Source: JBBUAX01 sp964409535 | GTDB taxonomy: Bacteria; Patescibacteriota; Minisyncoccia; UBA6257; 2-01-FULL-56-20 | NCBI GenBank assembly: GCA_964409535.1 | Contig: CAYPDQ010000005.1 | Location: forward strand, 1-46,755 | Direction of reading: 5' to 3' | DNA length: 46,755 bases | Shown: piece after piece, positions 22,214 through 29,835 of the stretch | Layout: each line of letters begins with the position of its first letter | How positions within the stretch are numbered: position 1 is the first letter of the stretch | Notes under the pieces: generated by a model | Seen by the model: the letters and a program-made list of their open reading frames with translations, nothing else | What the model was told of the DNA's origin: nothing | Database searches by the model: none | Made by a program: the position numbers and the translations under genes

Positions 22214-23446
22214 TCATGGCGCGAAATAGCGCCAAAAACCTTTGGTTTTGTTCCAGGAGGCAAGCCCGCGGCGCTGCCAACCCTCCTTCTCCGCACCCCA
22301 GACCACAAGCCCCAGGGCATTCACGAACTCCGGGTCCTCAAACGAATCGGAGAAGGCCGCGGTGCCTTCGGACCATTCTTCGCCCAGGGACACCCCGATC
22401 TGCGTGGAAAGTTTCAAAACCTGCTTGGCAAGCTCGTTCATCCCCGGCGTTTTCGCTCCGCCGCCGGTCAAGACCGCGCCCCCGGCAAGGCCGCCGCTTT
22501 TGCCAAGCAATCTCAATTCATTATTCACGAGTTCCAATATTTCCGCAAGCCGGAGTTCCATTATTTCCGACAAGAACCGGCGGGAAACCATACCCTTCGC
22601 TTCCGGCGAAAATTTCATAAGGTCAATGGACTCCTTGGAATTCACTTCTTTGGCCAAGGCATAACCGTAGTTCAACTTCACCTCTTCCGCGGCGTCAACC
22701 GGGATGCGCAAGCCGACCGCGAGGTCGCTTGTCACGTTCCCGGCACCGACCGGAAATACGGAGACGCCCAGGAGCTTGTTTTCTTCGTACACCGCCATGC
22801 TCGTCGTGCCCGCGCCGACGTCTATGAGGACCGAGCCGAGGTTCCTTTGCTTCTTGGTCAAAACCGCGCGGCTGCCGGCCAAGACCCCCAGAACCATCCC
22901 GGCGATCCTGCCGCCGCCCATCTCCACCACCCGCATCACGCTCTTCACGTGCGGCGAAAAGGCATCCACGATGACGCTCGATACTTCCAGGCGGTTGCCG
23001 GCAAGGCCCAAGGGGTCGGCGATGTCCCCCACGCCGTCCACGATGAACTCCCGGGTGACGTTGTGGATGATCATCCGGTTGGGCGCGAGGTTCACCGCCT
23101 GGCTGGCTTTGATCACCCGCTCAATGTCGTCCTCGTAGATCTCGCTGTCCGCCCTGGAGACCGCGACGATGCCCCGGGAAATCTGGCTTTTCACCTGGTG
23201 GGTTCCGATGTTTACATAGATGGACTTGAGCGCGCCGCGGGCGATCTTCTTCACCTCACTCAATGCCCGGGAGACCGCGGAGGCGGTCTCGCCCAAATCC
23301 ACGATCGCGCCCTTGCGCATGCCGGCGGAGGGCTCTTTGAAGACCGCTTTAAGCGCCGGACGGCCGCCGCGATTTTCCGCGACGGCCACCTTGACGGACG
23401 CGGTGCCGATGTCCAAGCCGGTTATTAGTTGCGAGCCCAGTATCAT
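22214..23446 (-). CDS. ftsA: Cell division protein FtsA
   Basis: FtsA is the actin-like membrane tether of FtsZ. The 410-residue product begins MILGSQLITGLDIGTASVKV (phosphate-1 loop) and contains the inserted 1C domain. It shows VLIDVGAGTTSMAVYE (phosphate 2) and GGAVLTGGGAKTPGM (adenosine motif). The last residues (RRGLASWNKTKGFWRYFAP) form an amphipathic tail suited to membrane binding. The start ATG at 23444-23446 lies inside the 3' end of ybeY, with a 98-bp overlap. Confidence 0.96.
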   Translation of the reverse strand: MILGSQLITGLDIGTASVKVAVAENRGGRPALKAVFKEPSAGMRKGAIVDLGETASAVSRALSEVKKIARGALKSIYVNIGTHQVKSQISRGIVAVSRADSEIYEDDIERVIKASQAVNLAPNRMIIHNVTREFIVDGVGDIADPLGLAGNRLEVSSVIVDAFSPHVKSVMRVVEMGGGRIAGMVLGVLAGSRAVLTKKQRNLGSVLIDVGAGTTSMAVYEENKLLGVSVFPVGAGNVTSDLAVGLRIPVDAAEEVKLNYGYALAKEVNSKESIDLMKFSPEAKGMVSRRFLSEIMELRLAEILELVNNELRLLGKSGGLAGGAVLTGGGAKTPGMNELAKQVLKLSTQIGVSLGEEWSEGTAAFSDSFEDPEFVNALGLVVWGAEKEGWQRRGLASWNKTKGFWRYFAP

Positions 23447-23966
23447 ATTTACGATCCAGCTCTTTTTCCAAAATTTGCATTCTAATAGTATCACTTTTTC
23501 GGTCGTGGCGGTATCCCAAAAGGTGCAAAAGTCCGTGGCGCAGGAGGAACTTCCCCCGCCTGGGGTCGGCGTGAACCAGGCGCCGGTTCAGGTAGATCTC
23601 ACCCAGGGGGATTTTGCGGGTCTCGGGATGGGGAAACCGGCCGGACCCGGGAAAAGCCAAGACGTCCACGGTTTTCACGTTCCTTCGCAGGAACTTTTTC
23701 TTCATCGCCACAAGCTCCCGGTTCGGAACCAAAAAAACGCCGACTTCGTACCGCTCGGCGTTATTCACCAACTTTCTCTTCTCCAGATAGGAAAGTACCT
23801 GCTTAGCGTGAAGATTAAGAAGCGCCGCGTTGCTTTGAGGAAGCTCTCGGAGGCGAAAAAGCTTGGTGTCCCGACCTTGGGTCGGGACTTTTTCGCCGAG
23901 AGGGCAGCGGGTGCCTGCCGCTGGAGCGAGCGAACCGCGGTTCCGAAAGGCAGCGCGGCGCTTCAT
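23349..23966 (-). CDS. ybeY: Endoribonuclease YbeY carrying a repeat-encoded N-terminal insert
   Basis: YbeY is a zinc-dependent RNase acting in 16S rRNA maturation and ribosome quality control. The catalytic HGLLHLLGYRH (HxxxHxxxxxH) is intact, with Arg instead of the usual Asp before the last His. Residues 6-44 of the 205 are encoded by a dispersed palindromic element (23835-23951) read in frame, and no other start codon lies between it and the conserved core. The ATG follows the yqeY stop without a gap. The C-terminus runs about 30 codons into ftsA before its stop. Confidence 0.85.
   Translation of the reverse strand: MKRRAAFRNRGSLAPAAGTRCPLGEKVPTQGRDTKLFRLRELPQSNAALLNLHAKQVLSYLEKRKLVNNAERYEVGVFLVPNRELVAMKKKFLRRNVKTVDVLAFPGSGRFPHPETRKIPLGEIYLNRRLVHADPRRGKFLLRHGLLHLLGYRHDRKSDTIRMQILEKELDRKYDTGLATNNRLGHRHRVRQGGRRGKSRRPSGA
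23835..23951. repeat. Dispersed palindromic element inside ybeY
   Basis: This 117-bp element has a partner at 36261-36371 in opposite orientation. The outer parts are nearly identical. The inner hairpin differs (GTCCCGACC..GGTCGGGAC here, GTCGCC..GGCGAC there) but both arms change together, which keeps the stem. The element has an open frame in the ybeY direction and adds about 39 residues to the protein. Confidence 0.85.
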
Positions 23967-24416
23967 CTACAAACCCAGCTTTTGTTTCACTATCTCGCTC
24001 AATTCCTTGCCGTCCACCTGCCCCTGAAGCTTTTGCCGCGCGCTTTTCATAACGCCGCCCATATCCTTCGCGCCTTCCTTTATCGCTTCCTCCACCGCCC
24101 GCTCCATCTCATCTCTCGTTGCGGCAGCCGGCAGATATCCATTTATGATCGCAAGTTCCTTCTCTTCCTTCTCCGCCATATCCTTGCGCCCGCCTTTCCC
24201 AAAAAGCTCCGCCGCTTCTTTCCTCTTCTTGGCCTCCTTTTGAAGGACCTGCATCACTTCCGCGTCGGTCAAAGGATCTTTGTCGCCGCTCCCGAATTTT
24301 TCTATTTCGCGGTTGTGGAGCGCGGCGGAGAGCATGCGCAGAACGGACAGGCGCACTGTGTCGCCTTTCTTCTGGGCAGTCTTCGTATCTTCGGTAATGC
24401 GAATCTGTAGAGACAT
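23967..24416 (-). CDS. yqeY: GatB/YqeY domain protein
   Basis: The 149-residue protein matches the YqeY family, a helical domain related to the tRNA-binding tail of GatB amidotransferase. Features are RITEDTKTAQKKGDTVRLSVLRMLSAALHNREIEK at the start, KRKEAAELFGKGGR in the middle, and GGVMKSARQKLQGQVDGKELSEIV near the end. Its precise role is not settled. The ATG at 24414-24416 is preferred; a TTG nine bases upstream is possible. It lies next to rpsU, an association common in many bacteria. Confidence 0.93.
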   Translation of the reverse strand: MSLQIRITEDTKTAQKKGDTVRLSVLRMLSAALHNREIEKFGSGDKDPLTDAEVMQVLQKEAKKRKEAAELFGKGGRKDMAEKEEKELAIINGYLPAAATRDEMERAVEEAIKEGAKDMGGVMKSARQKLQGQVDGKELSEIVKQKLGL

Positions 24417-24531
24417 AAAACTCAAAACTCTAAATCCTAAACTCTAAAAAAATTCAAAGGTTAAAGATTAAAGATTTAAAACTTTGAGTTTTGGGTTTCC
24501 TTAGGGTTTAGAGTTTGGGGTTTAGAGTTTA
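24417..24531. repeat. AT-rich hairpin region between rpsU and yqeY
   Basis: The gap is built of repeated AACTCTAAA and TTTAGAGTTT words that can pair into a long imperfect hairpin. It separates rpsU from yqeY on the same transcript. It may act as an attenuator or RNA-processing site. No gene is present. Confidence 0.5.
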
Positions 24532-24747
24532 TCAAAGCAGACCCAACTTCTTTAGCCGCGTTATTTCCCGGCGCTTCCCGGCGCGATAAACGGCGGAAAT
24601 CCTTCGCTTTCTGCGATTGCCGCCCCTTGCGGTGAAGCGGCGCTTGCGCGCCTCGGCGAGCACCCCGCTCTGGCGCACTTTCTTGCTGAAGCGGAAAAAT
24701 AAACTGCTCGCCGCCTCGCCCTCTTTTTTCTTGACTTCTATTGCCAT
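24532..24747 (-). CDS. rpsU: Small ribosomal subunit protein bS21
   Basis: bS21 is a small basic 30S protein that helps initiation-region base pairing. The 71-residue product has the usual EGEAASSLFFRFSKKVRQSGVLAEARKRRF core and a strongly basic C-terminus. No Shine-Dalgarno sequence precedes the ATG. It follows the HIT gene by 15 bp. Confidence 0.95.
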   Translation of the reverse strand: MAIEVKKKEGEAASSLFFRFSKKVRQSGVLAEARKRRFTARGGNRRKRRISAVYRAGKRREITRLKKLGLL

Positions 24748-24762
24748 TTCCGGAGGAATCTA

Positions 24763-25170
24763 TCACAAACGGAGCCGCTTGGCAATCTCTTTGACGGATT
24801 CCTTCGGCGGGTTCTCTACCACCGAATGTATGGAGCCGCCGCGATCGCTTTTGAACCGCGGCAGCAAGTGCACATGCAGGTGCTCTACCGTCTGGCCGCT
24901 CGCCTTACCTTGGTTCACGCCTATGGTAAGCCCGTCCGTTTTCAAAACCCGGGTCAGGCGCTCCGCCAGCTTCCGGACGGAAGCGAAAAGCGGCCCGATC
25001 TCCCCCTCCGGCAGGTCCAGAATGTTCTCCGCGTGGATCTTGGGTATGACCATCGTGTGGCCGGGCGCCTTGGGCATTATGTCCAGGAAAGCCAGGGTAT
25101 GGGCATCCTCGTAAATCGTCTCCGCCGGGATTTCCTTGTTCACGATTTTGCAGAAAAGACAATCACTCAT
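24763..25170 (-). CDS. HIT family nucleotide hydrolase
   Basis: HIT (histidine triad) proteins of the HINT branch hydrolyse nucleoside phosphoramidates and related adducts. The 135-residue protein has the CLFCKIVNKEIPAETIYED start and the catalytic triad HLHVHLLPR. The N-terminal CxxC may bind zinc. It overlaps the end of hisS by eight bases. Its physiological substrate cannot be told from sequence. Confidence 0.94.
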   Translation of the reverse strand: MSDCLFCKIVNKEIPAETIYEDAHTLAFLDIMPKAPGHTMVIPKIHAENILDLPEGEIGPLFASVRKLAERLTRVLKTDGLTIGVNQGKASGQTVEHLHVHLLPRFKSDRGGSIHSVVENPPKESVKEIAKRLRL

Positions 25171-26473
25171 TTTTATCGTTTTTGAGGCGCTTTTTAACCT
25201 CCTCCGTCAGTTTAGACAGAGAGACCGTCTCCTGCAAACTCTTGCGCAAGTCCCGGACGATGATGCTTTCCTCAAAAACCTCTCTCTGGCCGAAGATGAG
25301 CGCGAGTTCAAACCCCTCTTTGTCCGCGGTTTTGAGCTGGGCCTTGAGGGACTCCCGCCCCAACGCCTCGGAAACCGGGATTCCCGCTTTGCGCAGATTC
25401 TCTATTATCCGGAGGGATTTCTTCTTCGCCAGGTCGCCGACGTGGACGAAGAAAACTTTTTTGCCCGCCTTCGCCGGCAGCTTCACCTCCTGGACCTTCA
25501 TAACCCCTATCAGGCGCTCCACCCCTGCCGCGAAGCCGACTGCCGGAGCGGGCCTCCCGCCCAACATTTCCATCAGATAGTCATACCGGCCGCCGGCCGG
25601 GAGCGCCCCGAATTCCGAACCCGGCCCCTCCACCGACACCTCAAACACGGTGCGGCTGTAATAATCCAGCCCCCGAACCAGCTGGTTGTCCAGAGTGTAA
25701 GAGATGGCCATTTCGTCCAGATACTCCAGAACCGAGCGGAGGTGGGAACTGCAGTTCACGCACAGCCTGTCCAGGATGTTCGGCGCTCCGGCCTTGAACT
25801 CCGCGCAACGCTCGTCTTTGCAGTCCAAAAGCCGCAGAGGGTTGGTCTTTAAGCGCTTGACGCAATCCGGGCAAAGCTTACGCTCAAAGCTCTTGTAGTA
25901 ATTCTGCAGCTGGCGCTTGTAGATTGGCCGGCAGATCTTGCAGCCGATGGAGTTCAACTTCAAGACGATATTCTTGATCCGGAGTTCTTCCAACAGGCGC
26001 TGGGCGATGAGGATCGTCTGGGCATCGTAGATCGGGTCGCTCGTTCCGCCGATTATCTCAAAGTTCAGCTGACTGAATTGACGAAATCGCCCGGCCTGCG
26101 GCGCCTCGTGCCGGAAGACGGGACCTGCGGAGTAAAGTTTCTGGGGCTGGCCGAGGCGGGAGAGACCGTGTTCCACGTAAGCGCGCATAACCCCGGGAGT
26201 GAACTCCGGCCGCAGCGCCAAAACGTCTCCGCCCTTCGTCTTCAGGATATACATTTCCTTCTCCACAATGTCCGTGCCCTCGCCCGTGCCTTTCTCGTAG
26301 AGCTTGGCAAACTCCAAAACCGGCGTCTCAATCCTCCCGAAGCCGTAGAAATCGGCAAGTTCCCTTGCAACCCTCAAAACCCTTTCCCACCAGGGCGCCT
26401 CCGATGGCAGGACGTCGTGCATCCCTCGCGGCGTCCGGAAGAGCTTGCTTTCCTGAAGTTTAGTTTTTTTCAT
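25163..26473 (-). CDS. hisS: Histidyl-tRNA synthetase
   Basis: This class II synthetase charges tRNA-His. The 436-residue protein begins TPRGMHDVLPSEAPWWERV and has motif 2 (FRHEAPQAGRFRQFSQLNFEIIG), the histidine-specific segments LVRGLDYYSRTVFEV and a motif 3 region (AVGFAAGVERLIGVM). An anticodon-binding domain follows. An insert with four cysteines (CKICR and CPDC, about 190-220) probably binds zinc, as in some other bacterial HisRS. It lies 20 bp after lepB. Confidence 0.97.
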   Translation of the reverse strand: MKKTKLQESKLFRTPRGMHDVLPSEAPWWERVLRVARELADFYGFGRIETPVLEFAKLYEKGTGEGTDIVEKEMYILKTKGGDVLALRPEFTPGVMRAYVEHGLSRLGQPQKLYSAGPVFRHEAPQAGRFRQFSQLNFEIIGGTSDPIYDAQTILIAQRLLEELRIKNIVLKLNSIGCKICRPIYKRQLQNYYKSFERKLCPDCVKRLKTNPLRLLDCKDERCAEFKAGAPNILDRLCVNCSSHLRSVLEYLDEMAISYTLDNQLVRGLDYYSRTVFEVSVEGPGSEFGALPAGGRYDYLMEMLGGRPAPAVGFAAGVERLIGVMKVQEVKLPAKAGKKVFFVHVGDLAKKKSLRIIENLRKAGIPVSEALGRESLKAQLKTADKEGFELALIFGQREVFEESIIVRDLRKSLQETVSLSKLTEEVKKRLKNDKNE

Positions 26474-26493
26474 TCTTACGACTTGCGATGTCG

Positions 26494-27054
26494 TTAGTAG
26501 GCAGGCGCGGCGAAAACCGTGAGTCCTTTCGGCGGCCAGAGACGCAAGCGCACAAGGCCGATGACATCCTTATCCGGCAAAACGCCCCAATCGCGGGAAT
26601 CAAAACTGAACTGGCGGTTGTCGCCCAAAACCAGATACTCCCCGGGGTTCAGGGTAAAATCAGCTTGCTCGCCCGTACGAAGAGCGGTAGCGACGCCTTC
26701 CGGCAAGTAGGTTTCGTTAAGCGCGAAACCGTTGGGACGCCCGGAATTATAAACGCTTATCTTCCCGCCTTTTATTTCCACCCGGTCGCCGGGCAGGCCG
26801 ATGATCCGCTTGATGAAATAAGTGGACTCGTCCTTCGGGTATTTGAAAACCACGACCTCGCCTCTCTGCGGCTCCCGCAGGCGATAGGTCACCTGGTCGA
26901 CCAAGAGGTAGTCGCCGCTCGAGAAATTCGGCGCCATGCTCTGGCCGGAAACCAAAAAGGGCTGTACCAAAAAAGTCCGGATGAGGTAAACCGTACCCAG
27001 AGCCACCACCGTCACCTCCACCACTTCCAAAAGAGAAGCAAAAAATTTGCGCAT
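26494..27054 (-). CDS. lepB: Signal peptidase I
   Basis: LepB removes signal peptides from exported proteins at the outer face of the membrane. The 186-residue protein has one N-terminal membrane helix, the catalytic serine in SGQSMAPN (S39) and the general-base lysine in FIKRIIGLPGD (K82). It ends with the conserved LVLGDNRQFSFDSRDWG box. I chose the ATG at 27052-27054; an in-frame ATG at 27097-27099 would add 15 residues encoded by the palindromic element. It heads the leftward cluster and would process the pilus-neighbour exported proteins seen here. Confidence 0.94.
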   Translation of the reverse strand: MRKFFASLLEVVEVTVVALGTVYLIRTFLVQPFLVSGQSMAPNFSSGDYLLVDQVTYRLREPQRGEVVVFKYPKDESTYFIKRIIGLPGDRVEIKGGKISVYNSGRPNGFALNETYLPEGVATALRTGEQADFTLNPGEYLVLGDNRQFSFDSRDWGVLPDKDVIGLVRLRLWPPKGLTVFAAPAY

Positions 27055-27176
27055 CCCGTTAGGAGCAGGAAACGCTTCGCGGTTCCGGCGAAGACGCATC
27101 CTGTCGCATAAATTGATTTTCGACGATTAGCATGGTTTATATAGCGTTTCCGAAGCGAAGCGGCTTCTAACGGGAC
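27055..27176 (-). repeat. CCCGTTAG-bounded inverted-repeat element in the lepB leader
   Basis: On the minus strand the element opens with CCCGTTAGAAGCCGC and closes with CTCCTAACGGG, with GCGTTTCC/GGAAACGC pairing further inside. The lepB ATG follows the terminal GGG directly. It lies between the lepB promoter and start codon, so it would form a leader hairpin. A 24-codon frame lies within it. A related element precedes pth. Confidence 0.6.
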
Positions 27177-27188
27177 GCATCGTGCGTT

Positions 27189-27218
27189 ATTATACGCCCC
27201 CGGATATAATGGAGTCAA
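27189..27218 (-). promoter_or_regulatory. Promoter of the lepB cluster
   Basis: On the minus strand TTGACT (-35, 27213-27218) and a perfect TATAAT (-10, 27189-27194) are 18 bases apart. The expected leader is about 130 nt and contains the palindromic element. A plus-strand TATAAT at 27205-27210 overlaps this region and may serve pth, giving face-to-face promoters. Confidence 0.7.
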
Positions 27219-27220
27219 TC

Positions 27221-27391
27221 CCGTTAGAAACCGCACGTTTATGAACCACGCTCTGATAATCCAAGAACAAGTAAAACAGCCGCAGTCGCACCGGCAGACA
27301 TTAATGTTCTACATCTCGTTAGAAGCAAGTCGCCAGAGGCGACTGCCCTCGCAAGCGAGGGGCCTCTAACGAGACTGTTTCTAACGGGATC
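27221..27391 (+). repeat. Nested CCCGTTAG/CTCGTTAG inverted-repeat element in the pth leader
   Basis: CCCGTTAGAAAC near 27221 pairs with GTTTCTAACGGG near 27391. Inside, CTCGTTAGA pairs with TCTAACGAG around two small hairpins (CGCC-AGA-GGCG and CCCTCG-CAA-GCGAGGG). The pth ATG lies a few bases after the terminal GGG. A 42-codon frame from 27241 falls in the element; I do not call it a gene. Confidence 0.6.
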
Positions 27392-27392
27392 A

Positions 27393-27914
27393 ATGTTCCG
27401 CATAATTATCGGCCTGGGCAACCCCGGTAAAGAATACGAAAAGACCTATCACAATGCGGGTTTCTTGGCTTTAGAACATCTTGCAAGAAAGACGGTGGGC
27501 AAACCCGCCTTCGCTAAAGCTTCGACGGGCAAGTGGGAATATCTGAAAACGGGCGAGACGGTCCTCGTCCGGCCGCTTACCTTTATGAACCGCTCTGGAG
27601 AGGCGGTCAAGGGCGCGCTCGCCTATTTCAAAGTCCCGCCGGAGAAATTGCTTGTAATCCACGACGACTCCGACTTGCCGCTCGGCAAATGCAAACTCGT
27701 CCTTAGCCGGGGTTCCGCCGGACACAAAGGAGTAGAATCGGTGCAAAAAGCGCTCAAAACCAAAAACTTTTGGCGTTTGCGCCTGGGCATCCGGCCCACC
27801 GGCGCAAGAAGGGCAAAGGCTGGGGATTTCGTACTTGCAAAAATTTCCGCCACCGGACTTAAAATGCTTTACTCCGCGTTGGACGGTACGAAGTTAAAAG
27901 TAACCGAAAACTGA
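27393..27914 (+). CDS. pth: Peptidyl-tRNA hydrolase
   Basis: Pth recycles peptidyl-tRNA released from stalled ribosomes. The 173-residue protein has GLGNPGKEYEKTYHNAGF with catalytic H20, FMNRSG (N66) and HDDSDLPLG (D91/D92). The usual GHNG asparagine is replaced by Lys (GHKG, K112), a departure from the E. coli enzyme. Residues 38-47 (PAFAKASTGK) look like a small in-frame insert encoded at about 27504-27529. The gene converges with the pilM-pilN gene and overlaps it by 46 bp. Confidence 0.93.
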   Translation: MFRIIIGLGNPGKEYEKTYHNAGFLALEHLARKTVGKPAFAKASTGKWEYLKTGETVLVRPLTFMNRSGEAVKGALAYFKVPPEKLLVIHDDSDLPLGKCKLVLSRGSAGHKGVESVQKALKTKNFWRLRLGIRPTGARRAKAGDFVLAKISATGLKMLYSALDGTKLKVTEN

Positions 27915-29386
27915 ACCCCGTCCGCGGACGGCCGGATCTCGGAAAGCGGCAAGTTTATGTTTTGGAACCGGGTGTCTTTCTCCAAGTCGGCGGCGAAAAG
28001 CCGGATGTCCGCTTCCGTCCCGGCTCTCCCGTTTACGGTTATGGGCAGAGACGAGCCCTGATCCCAGAACCGCAGGAGGGTTATCTCCCGCGCCTTTAAG
28101 AGATCGTTCACTTTCGCGGCAACCTCAAACCTCGGCCGGGATTCGGCCAAGGCGTTTTGGACGAGCGCTACCGAGCGGTTGAACTCTTCCGCTCTGTTCT
28201 GCAGCTCCTTTATCTCCGCGGAGCGGTCACTCTGCACGATCTCCGCCTGGCGGGCGTCCAGGGAATTGTTGAGCCGGACAAGAAACGTCTCCGCCAGAAT
28301 GAAAGCTGTAAACAGTATCCCCAGGCTCGCCGGCATAAGCACCCGCCAGAACTCCAAAAAGTTCAGTATCTGTTCCCGCCGGAATTCCTCCCGGGCGCTT
28401 ATCCCCAGTAAACTCATATCCGCGTCTTTGGACGGCGGGATCATCCCCCGCAAGGCCGCGCCCAAAGCCACGAACCAGTCCGGCGTCGCGGGAATGCCCT
28501 TTAACTGCAGCTCCAAGACATTCAAAGAAAAGTTGGCGGCGATCACCTTCGCCACCTCCTCTTTGAGGGCGGGAGCGATAAGGTAAATGTCCCCCAGCGG
28601 CTCCGACCAGTGGGAACGGTAAAAGTTCATAACCTGGTGCAAGCTACGGACGACCGCATTCTCAAACGCTTCCTGGGACACCTCCCGCTCGCCGCCGTAA
28701 ATGTCCGCCCAAGGAGTGAAGTACTGAAAGTAAAGCTGCGCTTGGCGTATGACCAGAAGCTCCAGGCCGCTCTCGTCCATGCCGAAGACCACGTACGGCC
28801 GCGCCGGGTCGAAGCCCTCGCCCAACTGCCGGATGACCCGGGTCAAAGACAGTCCCCGCGGCTCCAGGGAGTGAGGCACGAAGTTCGCCTGTCTTAGGCA
28901 GGAAATCATCCCGTCAACCAGCTCCCGGTTAATGAACGCGGAGAGCACTTCCAGCCGCACCGCGGCCTTGTCTTCCCCGACCATTTGCCAGCCGGAGTAG
29001 GTCTCGGTTGCGGCGATCGGGGAGGCCATCTGGATATTGAGCTGGATGGCTCTTTCCAGATTCTCGCCTTCGATCACCGGCAAGCTGAAGGTCTGGCTGT
29101 AGATGTCAACCGAACCCAGGGAGACCGCCGCGCCTATCTTCTTGCGCGCCTTCCGGGGACCGGCGATCTGGGAATGCAGTTCCCCCAGGGCGGCGATGAA
29201 CTGTTCCCGTTCCTTCACTTTGCCGTTTTCCACGATGCCCGGCGGCAGACGCAAACTGGCGGTCGTCCACTTTCCTCCCGACCATTCCGCAAAGCGCAGG
29301 GCAAAATCCGACACCTCCAAACCCCCGACCGACGGCCGGACCCGCAGGAAGCGCAGAAATTTTCGGAAAGAGTCCTTGAATTTCAT
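27869..29386 (-). CDS. Fused PilM-PilN type IV pilus assembly protein
   Basis: PilM is an actin-like cytoplasmic protein that binds the N-terminus of PilN in the inner-membrane alignment complex. Here residues 1 to about 335 resemble PilM (GGLEVSDFALRFAEW, GAAVSLGSVDIYSQTFSLP, LSAFINRELVDGMISCL, VVFGMDESGLELLVI). A membrane helix follows at about 350-372, then a coiled coil (DARQAEIVQSDRSAEIKELQNRAEEF) and a PilN-like ferredoxin-type end. The single chain would replace the usual PilM-PilN contact by a covalent link. A separate PilO-like protein is encoded at 37494. Confidence 0.85.
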   Translation of the reverse strand: MKFKDSFRKFLRFLRVRPSVGGLEVSDFALRFAEWSGGKWTTASLRLPPGIVENGKVKEREQFIAALGELHSQIAGPRKARKKIGAAVSLGSVDIYSQTFSLPVIEGENLERAIQLNIQMASPIAATETYSGWQMVGEDKAAVRLEVLSAFINRELVDGMISCLRQANFVPHSLEPRGLSLTRVIRQLGEGFDPARPYVVFGMDESGLELLVIRQAQLYFQYFTPWADIYGGEREVSQEAFENAVVRSLHQVMNFYRSHWSEPLGDIYLIAPALKEEVAKVIAANFSLNVLELQLKGIPATPDWFVALGAALRGMIPPSKDADMSLLGISAREEFRREQILNFLEFWRVLMPASLGILFTAFILAETFLVRLNNSLDARQAEIVQSDRSAEIKELQNRAEEFNRSVALVQNALAESRPRFEVAAKVNDLLKAREITLLRFWDQGSSLPITVNGRAGTEADIRLFAADLEKDTRFQNINLPLSEIRPSADGVQFSVTFNFVPSNAE

Positions 29387-29397
29387 ATCTCTTTATC

Positions 29398-29823
29398 TTA
29401 CAGCGCCAATTGATCCCAGGAAACAAGATGCACTTGGCCGGTATTTGCATCCACCGCGACCACCGCTTGGATTTTCCTTTTATATGCCGCCACCGCCGAA
29501 GTGGAAACGATCGTCGCCTGGCCGGAAACGGGCGTGTTCTGGGCGACGGTCACGCTCGCGGTATAAGTTCCCACGGGGACGTCGTAGGGCGAGGCGGCGG
29601 AAAAGTCCTTGTTCCGGACAAGCTTTATTACTGCGTCGTCCACCCCCGCCGCCGCGACCGCGAGCGCCCGGTTGGACGACTGGAAACCGTAGCCGGAGGT
29701 TATGAAGCTTATAACGATGAAGGTCAGGGAAACCCCGATGACCACGATTATCCCGCCGATCAGGAAGACGAGCGCAAGCGTCGCCTGCCCGGAATTGCGA
29801 CTACGAACGTGGTTCTGCAACAC
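29398..29823 (-). CDS. PilX/PulG-type membrane-anchored pilus accessory protein
   Basis: The 141-residue protein starts with NHVRSRNSGQATLALVFLIGGIIVVIGVSLTFIVISF, one hydrophobic helix after a short polar leader, as in PilX-like minor components. A small extracellular domain follows. The GTG at 29821-29823 is preferred: TATAAT lies six bases upstream, and the frame further upstream runs through repeats. It is 11 bp before the pilM-pilN gene and probably in the same unit. Confidence 0.7.
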   Translation of the reverse strand: MLQNHVRSRNSGQATLALVFLIGGIIVVIGVSLTFIVISFITSGYGFQSSNRALAVAAAGVDDAVIKLVRNKDFSAASPYDVPVGTYTASVTVAQNTPVSGQATIVSTSAVAAYKRKIQAVVAVDANTGQVHLVSWDQLAL

Positions 29824-29829
29824 GATTAC

Positions 29830-29835
29830 ATTATA
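29830..29835 (-). promoter_or_regulatory. -10 box (TATAAT) for a leaderless PilX-like transcript
   Basis: A perfect TATAAT lies six bases upstream of the GTG start. No good -35 is visible in the GC-rich upstream sequence. Confidence 0.5.

Noticed and set aside
27241..27369. 42-codon frame in the pth leader.
   Set aside because: It lies within the nested inverted repeat; the residues are those of the repeat and no start signal is visible.
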